Of a DNA stretch of 64,000 nt, positions 20,924 through 32,240 are shown piece by piece. Within the stretch, counting starts at the first letter, position 1. Each line of letters begins with the position of its first letter. The notes beneath the pieces were generated by a model. It saw only the letters and a list, made by a program, of their open reading frames with translations, ran no database searches and had not been told where the DNA came from. Both the position numbers and the translations under genes were made by a program. Location of the stretch: NCBI RefSeq assembly GCF_000471905.2, contig NW_006499799.1:3438719-3502718 (forward strand), written 5' to 3'. Source of the stretch: Amborella trichopoda. Lineage: Eukaryota > Streptophyta > Magnoliopsida > Amborellales > Amborellaceae.

Positions 20924-21164
20924 TTCTCACCCCTTCGTCTGTTCACTCTTGTTTTGTTAGTATCTTCTTTCATTTTCTGCACTACTTTCTATGGCACCTA
21001 GGTTATTCAACCATTTCATCCGAGTCAGGGACTTTCTTATCCCTGCACTTGTGACTATCCTAAGGAAGCGGGCTTCTCAAGCTTCCTTGCTTATACTCCT
21101 TAAGACTTAGGACTCAGAGTCCGGCTCCCAGGTTCTCTCTTGGATCGGTGCTGAAGGGGACTTA

Positions 21165-22400
21165 ATGGTTCCTATCTCCCCGCTTTCTCGCCCTAGTGGG
21201 CTCTCCACCAAGGCCCCTTGCATTGGTAGCATATCTGTTACCACACACAACACCCACCTTGCTACTGGCAAATCTCTTGCCACTCATATTGCTGAGGTAT
21301 GCCGAAAGGCTGCCTTATCCCCTCTTGTGAGAGGAAAGCAGGTTGGCATCGCTTCTGAGAGCCACCGCAAGGCTACCCCTTGAACTCCTTTACTACCCCG
21401 AACCTCGACACTTGGAGGCTCGGCATACAAAGACGGAGATCCCGAGGTCTCCATCCCACACACACACCTAAAGGCTTGTGGTCCATCCGTTCGAGCCACA
21501 CCTCGAGGAAAATTTCATCATGCCTCGAATGCGCATTCAAGGCTAGGTCTTCTTGGGCTGAACCCTGTGCGCATCATGCATCCAGCAACTTGGGGCAGCG
21601 CCAATTTTGTGTCAGCTTGAGCATCAAAGGTTCGACCGCTTCATCCTTTCTCTCACCACACACAGCTTCATCCTGTGAGAGATAGGTTCTTACCCCATCC
21701 CTCACAGACACAAGCGCGTGGGTCTTGACCTTCCAAGGTCAAACCTGTTGACTGAGCCCGGGCAGACTCCCAAGTCACCCGGATGGCTAAACGTAAGGGT
21801 GCACATGCACAAGCTTTACAGGTTCCTCCTCGCTCTCGATTCAAGTGGAGTCATGAACCAGCTCCTTCTTATGCTGCTCTCCCTTCACCGAGCAACCACC
21901 TCGAGACCTGGTACTCAAAGGTTTTTACTAAGTACCATCTTGAGCCAGCCTCAGATCAATTGCGGATCCGAGCCTCACAAAGGGACTCAGAGCGGCGGCC
22001 TAATGTCTTACAGAAGCCTCTTGCCTCCAAAGCAGAAGCCTAGGTTGCCTTTTGTCCTAGGGTTCCACTCCCTACTCCAATTAATAGACACAGCCTTGAC
22101 ATGTTTAAGAAAAGCGGAGCAGTCTAAACCTCAGGCCCAGTTCTGGGGTGAAGTCCACAACAGCCTTAGGATTAAGCAGAAGAGAGGTCTGCATATCCTG
22201 ATCAGAGGGGCCTCTAAGGCAGCTAAGGTCACTACTCTCGGAGACCTTCAGTCTCGTAATCCCTTTTTCCCTCTGTAAACTCTAGAATCTGAGCGAGTCT
22301 AAGAGTATTGCTGGGTCATTATTGCCAAGCAACCAGGGTCCCAAGACCGTAGAACCAATCCTCACAAGATCGACATATAAGGCTCGAGTCCAGTCGGGCA
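21165..22400 (+). pseudogene. ORF1 (leader ORF) of copy 3
   Basis: Starts MVPISPLSRPSGL and shares STKAPCIGS, HLATGKSLATHIAEVCRKAA and VRGKQVG with copy 2. Further on, in shifted frames, come VPPRSRFKWSHEPAPSY, ETWYSKVFTKYH and LIRGASKAAKVTTLGD, which match copies 1 and 4. It is rich in Pro, Ser and basic residues, with no recognised fold. It lies between PBS and gag, the position of ORF1 in Ogre-type elements. Frameshifts make it a pseudogene. Confidence 0.65.
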
Positions 22401-22422
22401 TGTTGAGCCTCTGCCGACTGAC

Positions 22423-23400
22423 TTGCCCCGCACGACTTGCCAACCTCGGCAGTCCACTATGCCACTTGGATCTGTCCTTCCAAAAGAGACGGTCAGTGTC
22501 ATGGTGATCAATGATCCGGATGACGCCCAAGAAGAGCAGATGAACCGGTTCGAGGTAATGGTGCAATCCATGCTTGAGAAGATGGAACGCTTAGAAGCCT
22601 TCAGGTCCTGTTCTTCTTACCATGAGACCGATTCCCCGACTGGTGAGGACACAGTTCCCATGCAAACTCCCCCATCAGCTTCCCAAGACAGCTCTGCCTC
22701 TCAATGGGTTTCCCAGACCAATACAGATGCCATGGTCTCTCATATCCTCGCCCATAGCCTCAAGAACAAGGTCCTAGGCATGCAAGAGGTGCCGCTCTAC
22801 CAGAAGCTGTACCCTTCGTACATTGACTAGGTGTCGTTTCCCCCAAACTATCAAAAAGGGAAACTCCCACTATTTAATGGTACTACATCTCCTCACCAGC
22901 ATACTGCCCACTTCCAAGCCGTCTGTCGAGAGACTGCGACTAAGGGTGACTCCTCCTCCGTCAGTTCGTCGAGACTCTCTAAGGGCCAGCCTTCTAGTGG
23001 TATGCTCGACTGCCTCCAAACTCGGTGCACACCTGGCAAGAAATGGAGCAGTTATTTTACTGATGCTTCCACGATGTCCAAAGGAACATAGAGACTATCG
23101 AGCTCCTTACTCTGACTCAAGACCCTGGTGAGCTGATTGACAAGTTCACCACTCGATGGAGAGAGCTGGCAACCTTTCATGACACCCCCATGGCCAAAAA
23201 AGAAGCTGTCCAGACTTGTATATGGAGCATGCTTCCCGAGATCGCCCTAAATGTTGAGGCCTCCAATTCGCCCTCCATGTTAGAGCTCATCTCTAAAGCA
23301 GTTCGTATATAGGGTATGTCTAAGCACCATGGCAGATCTCGTCAGCAACCCCCTGGTTTGAATTCTCACTCCAATAGTCGGGGCAACCAGTAAAAGGCGG
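22423..23400 (+). pseudogene. Gag capsid region of copy 3
   Basis: The open part (22,423-22,830) has ETVSVMVINDPDDAQEEQMN, a short coiled coil (FEVMVQSMLEKMERLEAF) and YQKLYPSYID before a TAG. It then continues in the same frame as GKLPLFNGTTSPHQHTAHFQ, and after frameshifts the WYxxL / EEMEQLFY and LTLTQDPGE blocks can be recognised at 23,000-23,130. It is the counterpart of 7,022-7,816 in copy 1. Confidence 0.75.
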
Positions 23401-24420
23401 TGATCAGCGCAGCCGTCACCCTTGGATGACATTAAGAATGTTGTCCTTCAAACCCTGGACCTCTCCAAGGCACAAATGCTTCAGAACGAGAGCAAACAAC
23501 AGTCTTACAATAAGGTCCCGCCTCATAAACATGCTAGTCGAAGTGATTTATGGATCTAGTACAAGAATAAGGTTTACCCCTTCGACAAGGAGTGATCTCC
23601 TGCATTTCTTCGACTACTGGTAGAACATAACATGATCCAGCTGCAGGAGGTCAACACCCTAGAGCCGGTTAGGCAGCAGACAAATGAGAGGTACTGCGCA
23701 AATCACAGGAAGGTAGACCTTCCCATTCATGACTACAATAAGCTTAATGACACTATCGAAGCCATTATTAACAAGGGGCAAATAAAGCTCGAAGAGTTAA
23801 AGAAAGCATTCGGGGAAACTAAGGCCTCCCACATAGTGACAATCAATGAGGATGAGGGGGAACCCGCTATCCTCTGTGCACTATTCTCCAAAATGCTTGA
23901 GGAGGTACACATCATGTCGAAGCCGATAAGGCAGCTTAAGTTCTAGCCTCCAAAAACTAAGAACCTATGATGCTTGTATCACCTGATACGAGGCCATGAC
24001 GTGAGCGAATGCACTGGCTTTCACGAACTCTTAGCAAAGAAGACGCAACAATGTCAAGAAGCTCATGGTAACCCAGAAGGGCGCCCTCAAGACCCTTTTC
24101 TGCCAGTACAAGAAGAACCCCTGACGCAAGCCCCGGGAAGCACTAAGCCAGACCCTCTGCGGGCCCTCTTCGAGGCAATGCTCCAATAGGGTCTCATCAC
24201 CCCCAAGCCCGCCAGGCAGCCTAAATGCATTGCCTAGGGTACAGAAAACCTCTGGTGCCCATATCACCAAGTATGGGGCCACGAGTTGAAAGAATATTCT
24301 GATTCGAAGCTATAGTCACTCGGAAGGTATGAGAAGGCCACATCATCTGCGCCATTCTCCCCAACCACTTCCAAGCCATTGCTCCCATTAAGGAGGAGAC
24401 CCCGCTGTAGGTCCCTTATG
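23401..24420 (+). pseudogene. Gag nucleocapsid region of copy 3, with a third knuckle
   Basis: Blocks: RYCANHRKVDLPIHDY (first knuckle, last His and Cys lost), INKGQIKLEELKKAFGE, then CLYHLIRGHDVSEC (intact C-x2-H-x4-H-x4-C, near 23,970-24,015) and, about 80 residues later, a second copy of the same module: ALFEAMLQ, GLITPKPARQP, WCPYHQVWGHELKEY near 24,250-24,295. Copies 1, 4 and 5 have only two knuckles, so the last module appears duplicated here. Several stops are present. Confidence 0.7.
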
Positions 24421-25235
24421 AGCATACACTAGACCCTTCAGAGCCTCGACTTCTCAGCCCTGGGAAGTCTACCATGGGCGAAGAAGGTTCAAATCCCTGA
24501 AGCGTGAGGCAGTCCACCAGGCTAGGACTACTCACCAACCTGATGAGGTAGACCAAACACTTCCTTGGGGTCCAGAAGGAGACAATGAGCACCCAGGTCT
24601 GCTCGTCGAAGGAATCGTCTCTCTCAGCCACTAGTCGAGGAAGAGTTTCTCAGGCCCCTTCCTCCACTGCCAACGTTACAAGACTTCATCCCAAGCACAA
24701 CTTGCCTTATTCTTTCTTCCAATCACGCGGACGTCCCTAAGTCACCAACAGCTCGGGATCCCTCTAATATGGGTGACAACAATAAAAGCATCCCACAGCG
24801 GTCAAAGCTGGGGAAAGACCTAAAATACCCCCTGCAATTGTTCAAAATGGGTGATGATGCTAAAAGCACCCCTCAATGGTCAAAGCCGGGGCAAGACCTA
24901 AAATACCCCCCGCACACATCCAATTCCAGTGACGACTTAAAAAGCTGCTCGGGACATTCTAACTCTTCTTCTCCTCCCACATCTACTATTTCTTCCACAA
25001 GCACAGCTTGATAGTGCCCAGACTTCGATGCTCTAAATAGAGAGCTCAGAGGCACCAGTCTTAGTAGGTCGCACCAAAAGCGCCTCAGAGAGATGCTGGC
25101 CCAAGCGGCTGGATTCTCGACAGCTGCTGATGCCTTGGCAACCCAAGCCAAGATCGAGTCATCTTCAAGCTGCTTTTCCTATGAGGCATGTCACATGATC
25201 CAGGTTCATGAAGCATCACCCAACTCGGGGCAAGT
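24421..25235 (+). pseudogene. Gag C-terminal linker of copy 3 with KDLK-type repeats
   Basis: An open stretch from 24,769 reads GDNNKSIPQRSKLGKDLKYP, MGDDAKSTPQWSKPGQDLKY and SSDDLKSCSGHSNSSS: four units of about 17 residues alternating GDD-x-K and (K/Q)DLKYP. It continues with LREMLAQAAGFSTAADALA and SYEACHMIQVHEASPNSG. It is collinear with copies 1, 2, 4 and 5. Confidence 0.75.
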
Positions 25236-26428
25236 ATCGAGTGACCCCAATCGCAAAGTCATGGACTCCTTGTTCGAAGCCGACCCCTTCATTCCTTGCT
25301 CTGGCCAGAGACCAGAAATCGTCTCTCTCGCTGGGCCTCTCCTATAAGCAAAAATGTCGGGATCACGTGTCTCCACACTCGAGATTGATGAGAAGCATCT
25401 TGAATCCCCAGACGAAGAGTTACAAGATGCTTCGAAAGAGTGGGAAGAAGGTGGTCAGGCCACAGCTGACGAGCTCGAAGAGAAACTTAGGGGATGAAGC
25501 AGATTCAAGGCCAACTTTCATCTTGGTAAAGATGACTTCAGAAGAGAAAGAAAATTACATCTCCCTCCTCCGAGCAAACCGTGATGTCTTCACCTGGCAG
25601 TATCATGAGGTGCCTGGTGTAGACCCTCAAATTGCTGTCCATCGCCTTGGTATTGATCCAAGCATCAAACCCATGAAGTAGAAATCAAGGAGGTTTACAC
25701 CCGACCTCGAGATGCAGATCGATGCTGAGGTGAACAAGCTTAGGCAAGCTGGATTCATATGAGAAGTCAAATACCCAAGATGGCTGGCTAATGTCATCCT
25801 AGTCAAGAAGAAGAATGGCTAAATCAGGGTCTGCATTGACTTCCGTGACTTGAATACCGACTACCCTAAGGATGATTTCCCCCTGCCATTCACTGAGATG
25901 CTTGTTGATTCCACGACTCATTGCTAAATCTTCTCCTTCATGGATGGATATTCTGGTTATAATCAATTCAGGATGACACTAGAAGATGAGGAGGCCACTG
26001 TGTTTCTAACCCCAAAAGGTGTCTTTTGCTACACTATGATTCCTTTTAGGTTAAAGAATGTCGGTGACACATACCAGCAAGCCATGATGACCATCTTCAA
26101 GGATATGATCCACAAGGAGGTCGAGTGTTATGTGGATGACCTGGTGTTGAAGTTTGAAACAAAGGACACTCACGCACAAGACCTCAAAAAGATATTTGAA
26201 CGGTTGCAGTATCACCAACTCAAGATGAACCCCTTGAAATGCGCCTTTGGTGTACGCTCAGGAAAATTCTTAGGGTTCATCATGAGGTACCATGGGCTGG
26301 AGATCGAGCCAGTCAAAATCAAGGCCACTCAGGACATGCCATTATCTACGACCCTCCATGAATTGCGGTCTCTTCAAGGATATCTCGCCTACATTCGGAG
26401 GTTCATCTCAAACCTCTTAGGACGATGA
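25236..26428 (+). pseudogene. Reverse transcriptase of copy 3
   Basis: A linker (SGSRVSTLEIDEKHLE, then LGDEADSRPTF), VFTWQYHEVPGVDPQ and HRLGIDPSIKPMK lead into RT: KKKNG-stop-IRVCIDFRDLN, FSFMDGYSGYNQ (motif A Asp at 25,943-25,945), TPKGVFCYTMIPFRLKNVG, the active site ECYVDDLVLK (YVDD at 26,129-26,140), LKCAFGVRSGKFLGFI and LRSLQGYLAYIRRFISNL. Both catalytic motifs are intact, unlike copy 1. Stops occur after KPMK, after NG and before IFSFMD. From CHMIQV at about 25,210 to LGDEAD at about 25,490 there are fewer than 300 bases, too short for a protease, and no D-x-G motif is seen. Confidence 0.9.
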
Positions 26429-26990
26429 AGGCCCTGTTCACATCTCCTAAAGAAGGACACTCCATATGGGATGAGACGTGTCAAGCTGTACTCGATGATA
26501 TCAAGCAGTACCTGTTGAATCCTCGAGTACTCTCTACGCCAGTGTTGGGAAGGCCTCTCATCCTATACGTGACCGCTCTTGATGAGTCACTTGGAGCGCT
26601 CCTAGTGCAGAACAATGATGGGGGAAAGAGACAACACTATATTATCTTAGTTGCAGGATGCAGGGATAGGAAAAGAATTACCCTCCTATCGAAAAGATGT
26701 GCCTAGCCCTGATTTTCTCAGTACAGAAGCTCTACCATTATTTGCTTGGTTACGAAGTCATGTTAATCTCAAAGGCTAACCCGGTCAAATTCCTTATGAC
26801 TTGGCCATGCCTGTCAGGATGTGGCCAAGTAGGCATTATTTTTTATGGAGTTCGACATCACGTATATTCCACAGAAGGCAGTCAAAGGTAAAGCCTTAGT
26901 AGACTTTCTCGCAGCTCACCCAGTCCCTTCGGAATCTCCCCTGTCAAATGATTTACCAGATGAAGAAGTTTTATGTATGACACTATCTCA
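26429..26990 (+). pseudogene. First RNase H of copy 3
   Basis: KEGHSIWDETCQAVLDDIKQ, PRVLSTPVLGRPLILYVTAL, LGALLVQNND and, in other frames, MCLALIFSVQKLYHYLLGYE and FDITYIPQKAVKGKALVDF. It is collinear with 3,511-4,268 of copy 1 but has three frameshifts. Confidence 0.8.
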
Positions 26991-27390
26991 GCTGTGGGAG
27001 ATGTACTTCGACAGAGCATTCCAGTCTGATAGAGGAGGTACCAAAGTTGTATTCCTGACCCCCGATGGTGGAATGATTCCTCTATCCTTCTCACTGGCAG
27101 AGGCATCCTACCATAACAAAGTCGAATATCAAGCCCTCATAATCGGGTTGGAGATCGCCCAAGAGCTAGACCTGGGGTAGCTAAATGTCTTCGACTATTC
27201 TAAGCTCGTCATCTAGAAGCTTAAAGGGATTTATGATGTATGGAAGGATACTCTCAAGGCTTATCATGACACAACCAAAACTTAGATGGCCATGTTTGAT
27301 GATTTCTCCTTGAGTCATATCCCTAGAAGGCTAAACTCGCGAGCCGATGCGTTCTCAAAGCTCGAGGCCACCATTCAACTGTCTTCATCA
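26991..27390 (+). pseudogene. Archaeal-type RNase H (aRH) of copy 3
   Basis: Reads LWEMYFDRAFQSD, GTKVVFLTPDGGMIPLSF, YHNKVEYQALIIGLEIAQEL, then after TAG LNVFDYSKLVI and LSHIPRRLNSRADAFSKLE. Compared with copy 1, the NEAEY Glu region is NKVEY and the YGD Asp is displaced (FDYSK), so catalytic residues are lost. The plus-strand order RT, RH, aRH, IN identifies the Tat lineage. Confidence 0.85.
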
Positions 27391-28880
27391 GGGCCCATTC
27401 CTGTTTGGGTAACAGAATGGAGGCATGTCGACATGAGAACTGAAGTTGATGCAAATGATGGAAGGGATGTCTTCCCTCAATGCCCGCTTTATCCATTCAG
27501 AGCATTCCTTACAGCCAACGATGTTATTAAGGTAGCGCAGGAAATATCTCGAAGCAAAGAATCCAAAGCTGAGCAATAAGAACCTGAATTCTTCAACCCA
27601 ATGTGCGTATATGTAGAACAAGTGTAAGACTGGAGGGAGCCTATCATGAATTTCATAAAGCATAGAAGGCTGCCTGAGGATCGAGCGGAATGCAATGGCA
27701 TACGACAGATGTCTACCAAGTACACTCTTCTCAGTGGGTATGTTCTCTTTCGTTGACCATTTGACGGAATTCTCCTAAGATGTGTCTACACACAAGAAGC
27801 AATCAAAGTAATCGAAGAAGTGCATTGAGGTATCTGCAGGCTACATCAGTCCGATCCCAGGCTCTATGAACGCATACGCAGACTCGGCTATTACTAGCCT
27901 TCAGTGGTCACTGACGCCCAAGACTATGCTAAAAGATGCTAGGTGTGCCAGATACCCTCATGCCTCATTCTTCAACCGTTGGAGCCTCTCCATCCTATAG
28001 TAACATCATGGCCCTTTTCCCAATGGGGTATGGATACTGTAGGACCCATCGATCCTCCTTCTGCCTTGGGTCATGCCTTCATTCTAGTAGCAATAGATTA
28101 CTTTTCTATGTGGGCTAAGGCGGTTCCTCTTAAGCAGGTTCCAGGGACCGCTGTGGCCAACTTCGTGCGTCACCACATTATATACCGGTTTGGGGTTCCG
28201 GATCAAATAATATCTGATAATGGCCCTCAATTTAGAAGCCATGACATTGATCTCCTAGTCAACCAGTTTGGCTTTGAGTGGAAATATTTAACCATGTACT
28301 ACCCTTGAACCAACGGGTTAGCTGAGGCATCAACAAAACCCTGTGTGGGGTGCTCTGGAAGTCAGTTTCAAAGTCAAGGAAGAATTAGTAAAAAAAGCAG
28401 CTTGAAGCTCTGTGGGTCTATCACAACACCACAGCAATGCAACAAACTCTACCCCTTACGGAGGTGAGGCGGTTTTACCCGTCGAAGTTCAAAATACCTT
28501 CAGTCCGTGTCATTGTACATCAAGGACTAACCGAAGATGAAAGGGTCAAGCTTCGATATCAGGAGTTGGATGCCCTTGACAAAGAGAGACTAGAGACCTA
28601 GCAGAACCTCGAGCTCAACCAGGGGAGAATGAAGAGAGCCTTTGACAAATCTATCAAGATTTGCTCCTTCATTCGAGGAGACCTAGTCTTAGTAGTCAAG
28701 AGACCAATTGTCATGCACGGGTACTGCAAAGGAAAGTTCGAACCCAAGTGAGAAGGCCTGTTCATAGGAAAAAAGGTCACACCAAACGGGGCCTATATAC
28801 TAGCAAACTCAGATGGAGGAGAGGCAATGCCCCCTATCAATGGATAATACCTAAAGAAGTACTATCCCCGATGTATCCCT
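27391..28880 (+). pseudogene. Integrase of copy 3
   Basis: The linker VWVTEWRHVDMRTEVDANDG is followed by the zinc-binding N-terminus (EVH-stop-GICRLHQ, YAKRC-stop-VCQ), the catalytic core with WGMDTVGPIDPPSALGHAF, AIDYFSMWAKAVPLKQ and ISDNGPQFRSHDIDLL, and NGLAEAS after a stop at 28,306. The C-terminal part in shifted frames reads YGGEAVLPVE, LNQGRMKRAFDKS, FIRGDLVLVVK and KGKFEPK-stop-EG, then KKYYPRCIP near 28,860-28,880. Compared with copy 1 it keeps the GKFEPK C-terminal motif but has more stops. Confidence 0.85.
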
Positions 28881-29004
28881 AAATTTTAGGGGTGCATGTA
28901 GTAAAAAGAAGAAAATGGAAAAGAAGAATATTAAGCTAGCTCAAAATAAGTTAATTTCTTTCATTGGATTATAGAGAGTTACAAGCCACAATCAAAAGCT
29001 CATT
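28881..29004 (+). other. Short non-coding end of copy 3 and junction to copy 4
   Basis: AT-rich sequence without a gene. On the minus strand it reads GCTTGTAACTCTCTATAATC then AATGAAAGAAATTAAC, resembling the 3' end of a minus-strand transcript. At about 29,005 (GGGCATGGACCTCATAG) sequence collinear with ORF1 of copy 1 begins, with no LTR between. Confidence 0.5.
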
Positions 29005-29480
29005 ACTAGGGCATGGACCTCATAGAAGATTGAGTCCTTCATCCTCCCCAATCCAAGATGACTACAGTTCCTGGCCCTCATCCTTTACCACACCTGATGG
29101 AGATAGCTCTCTCATGTGCAAGAAGAGTTGACCAACTGCGACCTAGATTGCAGTTTTGGTAAGAGGTCCATCAAACCTCAATGCTAAATGTAATAGAGGT
29201 CTGCAAATTTTGACTAGGGGGGTGACCAAGGCAGTCAAAACAGCCAATTTTGACAACCCTCTTCACCTGTATCCCTTCTACCCCCTTCAAACGATGAAGC
29301 CTCAAGAAGAGCTCTATGAGCCTTGTGTTATGGTTACTGTTGCAGAAGAAGACCCAGCCACTCAACAGCCATGGTCTTAAGACCATTGTGAACCAGTCCC
29401 GAGACCGTCGAGAACTGGTCCAAACCTGATCTACGTACAAAATTTGAGTTCAGTCGGGGCATGCTGACTCCTTACTGACT
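29005..29480 (+). pseudogene. 3' part of ORF1, copy 4
   Basis: It matches 7,900-8,360 of copy 1 (minus strand): DFDNPLHLYPFYPL and VTVAEEDPATQQPWS are readable. The PBS and first part of ORF1 are absent, so copy 4 is 5'-truncated and fused to the end of copy 3. Confidence 0.65.
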
Positions 29481-31193
29481 GACCTACCATGTCCGACTTG
29501 TCAAGATCGCAAACCTTCTATCGCCACTAACATTGACCTCCCTAGAGAAACAGTTAGTGTAATGGTCATATGTGAGCCCAGTGATGCGCAAGAGGATCAC
29601 ACAAACAACTCTGACGATATGGTGCACGCGATGATATAAAAGATTGATCATATTGACGCTGCATGCCAGTCGGCTAGCCACGAGGTCAATTCCCATCACT
29701 CTGATGGTATACCTTCACGGCAGCCTCCTCTATTTACCTCGCAGGACAATTATGTCCCTCATCTGGTCTCTCAGTCTGATATTGACGCTATGATCACCTA
29801 TAGCCTAAAGAACAGACAAATTCCAGGCATATGGTGGGTGATGCCCTATCAAAGACCATACCCCTCCTATATTGATCAAGTCCCATTCCCCTCAGACTAT
29901 AAGAAAGGGAAGTTTCCTCTATTCAGTGGAACCACCTCCCCAAACCAGCATATCGCCCACTTCCAGTCGGCATGTAGAGAAACGACAGCTGAAGGGAGAC
30001 TTCTTCTCCGCCAGTTCGTCGAGACCCTTGATGGCTCGGCATTTCAATGGTATGCCCGACTTTCTCCAAACTCGGTGCATACATAAGAGGAGATGGAGAA
30101 ACTATTCTATCAACGCTTCTATGAGGTCGAGAGAGAGGTTCAAACCATCGAGCTTCTCACCCTGACTCAAGACCCCAATGAGCCTGTAGATCAGTTTATA
30201 TCAAGAAGGAGAAACTTGGCTTCCCACCATCCTAATCTTATGCCTGAGAAGGAAGCAGTCCAAACTTATGTGCGGAATATGCGACCTAAAATCGCTCTAC
30301 ATGTCAAGGCCTCCAATCCAACCTCCGTGTCAGAGTTGACCTCTAAATCAGTTCGCATAGCAAGTTTGTCATGCCATCATGGTGCGGCATGACAACCATC
30401 TACAAGTTTGGCAAGTAATTGGGGCAATGAATGCTCTCGGAATAACACATGGGGTAGCCAACAGAAAGGGGTAATTAATTCAAAGAAGGCTTCCCCCCAA
30501 ACTTTGGACCTCTCTAAAGGGGTAACCGCGACAATAATAGCACCCCAGGCTGACAAGCAACAACCGTCGTACAATAGGGTACCTCCACTAGCCAACTTTG
30601 ATGAGAATGATTATCTCTCCAAGCATAGGAATAAGGTCTATCCCTTTGAGAAGGAATGGGTCCCTGCGTTGTTCCAGTTATTATTGGAGTAGAATATGAT
30701 CCATCTTCCATAAACCAAGTTCCCCCAGCAATCTGTCCTTGACGATCAGGCGAATTATTGTGCTTACCATTAGAAGATTAATCATCCTACGTATGACTAC
30801 TACACGCTAAAGGACATCATTGAGGCCTTGATTCAGAAGGGTCAGATAAAGCGTGAAGACTTAAAGAAGGCCTTCGGGGCAGTTGAGGTCTCTCATGTTG
30901 TAACCATCCAGGAGGAGGATGAAGTGCCTGGAATTCTCTACACCTTCTTCATTATAATGCTTCAGGAAGGAATAATCACACCGAAGCAGGAAAGGCAACC
31001 CCTTCGCCTTGTTAAGGGGATTGAAGATCGTTGGTGTCCATATCATCAAATAAGAGGGTATTACTTATCAGAATGCACAACTTTCCTTGACATATTTGCA
31101 AAGAAGATGCAAGAGTATCAAGAATTCTACAATCTTCCTGTAAGTGATCCTCAAATCATTTCCTCATCAGGGCAAGAAGATCTCATAACGTAG
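29481..31193 (+). pseudogene. Gag of copy 4: capsid and knuckles in one frame with point stops
   Basis: From 29,790 to 31,193 a single frame is kept, broken only by point-mutation stops (for example TAA at 30,084-30,086 in place of a Trp codon). It includes GKFPLFSGTTSPNQHIAHFQ, RQFVETLDGSAFQWYARL, EEMEKLFYQRFYEVEREVQ and LTLTQDPNEPVDQF. Beyond these come KKASPQTLDLSKG, KVYPFEKEWVPALFQ, a first knuckle NYCAYH with its last Cys changed to Tyr, and WCPYHQIRGYYLSEC, where the second His is Tyr. It shows that capsid and knuckles belong to one ORF. Residual N-terminal gag is frameshifted at 29,481-29,789. Confidence 0.85.
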
Positions 31194-32240
31194 GACCTTT
31201 CAGTCCATGACTCAGACCCTGCGGCACCCTCAACTTCCCAGCCATGGATGATCTACCGTGGCCGAAGCAAACTCTAGTCTTTGAGGTGAGAAGCAGTTTG
31301 TCAAGCTAAGGATGTTCGCCAGTCCAGCAAGACGAATCACATATTACCTCGAAAAACCAAAAAAGATGGGCACCAAGGGCTACTTGCCGAAGAAACAAGA
31401 CCTCTCAACCCATAGTCGAGCTGAAATTTCTAGGTCCACTTCCTCTATTGCTAACTTTGCTGGACATCATCCATGGCACGATCCTTTTTCCTTCTTCATG
31501 CTGTTAAGAAGACGTTCCCGTTACATCTTCCACTCTACAAATGTCTGATGAGGGTGACGATGTTGAATGCACTCCCCAATGGTCTGAGCAAGGGAAAGAC
31601 GTAAAAGATCCCCTGCACCTGGCCAATCTTGGTGATGACATTAAAAGCTGCCCAAATCGGTCTGATGAGGGGAATGACCTTAAAATTCCCCCACTTTCCA
31701 ACCCTTTTCCACCTTCTTCCCCAGCTTCTCATTCTCTTATGTCTTCTGTAGATACAACCTTGATGTGATAAGACTTCGAGGCTCTCGACCGGGAATTCGA
31801 AGGAATCAATATAAGTAGGACGCTGCGGAAGCGATTGAGAAAGACCTTAACACAAGAAGTAAGATTCTTAACAATTGCTGATGCCCTAGCTGCTAAAGCC
31901 AAGGATGAGCCACCTTCGTCAAAGAAGTTCAAGAAGTCGAAGCCAAAGAAGGCCCAGTGGGCCCTTGAGCCTGAGTTCGAGCAAAGATTGGGAGAGTCAA
32001 GGGGGCAAAGCTTCTATTCTCAAGGAGCTTGCCACATGGTGCAAATTTCAGGAGCAATACTCACCACAGGGCAGATGAATCTTAGATCATAGAGGACGTT
32101 GCAGCCTCCACCGTAAAAGTCGGGCAACTTGAACTTCCCTAGTCCGCCTTTGCCCCCTAATCCAAAGACTAGTTTGCCTATCCTACAACTCCCTGGGCTC
32201 CTTCCTAATCCCAATACACCTATTCTCAATTCCCTAAGAC
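31194..32240 (+). pseudogene. Gag C-terminal linker of copy 4
   Basis: The open stretch 31,541-31,768 reads MSDEGDDVECTPQWSEQGKD, VKDPLHLANLGDDIKSCP and RSDEGNDLKIPPLSNP, the same acidic repeat as in the other copies. From 31,835 follow RKTLTQEVRFLTIADALAAK, the Lys patch and RGQSFYSQGACHMVQISG. A Pro-rich stretch (NFPSPPLPPN-like) leads to the protease region. Confidence 0.75.
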
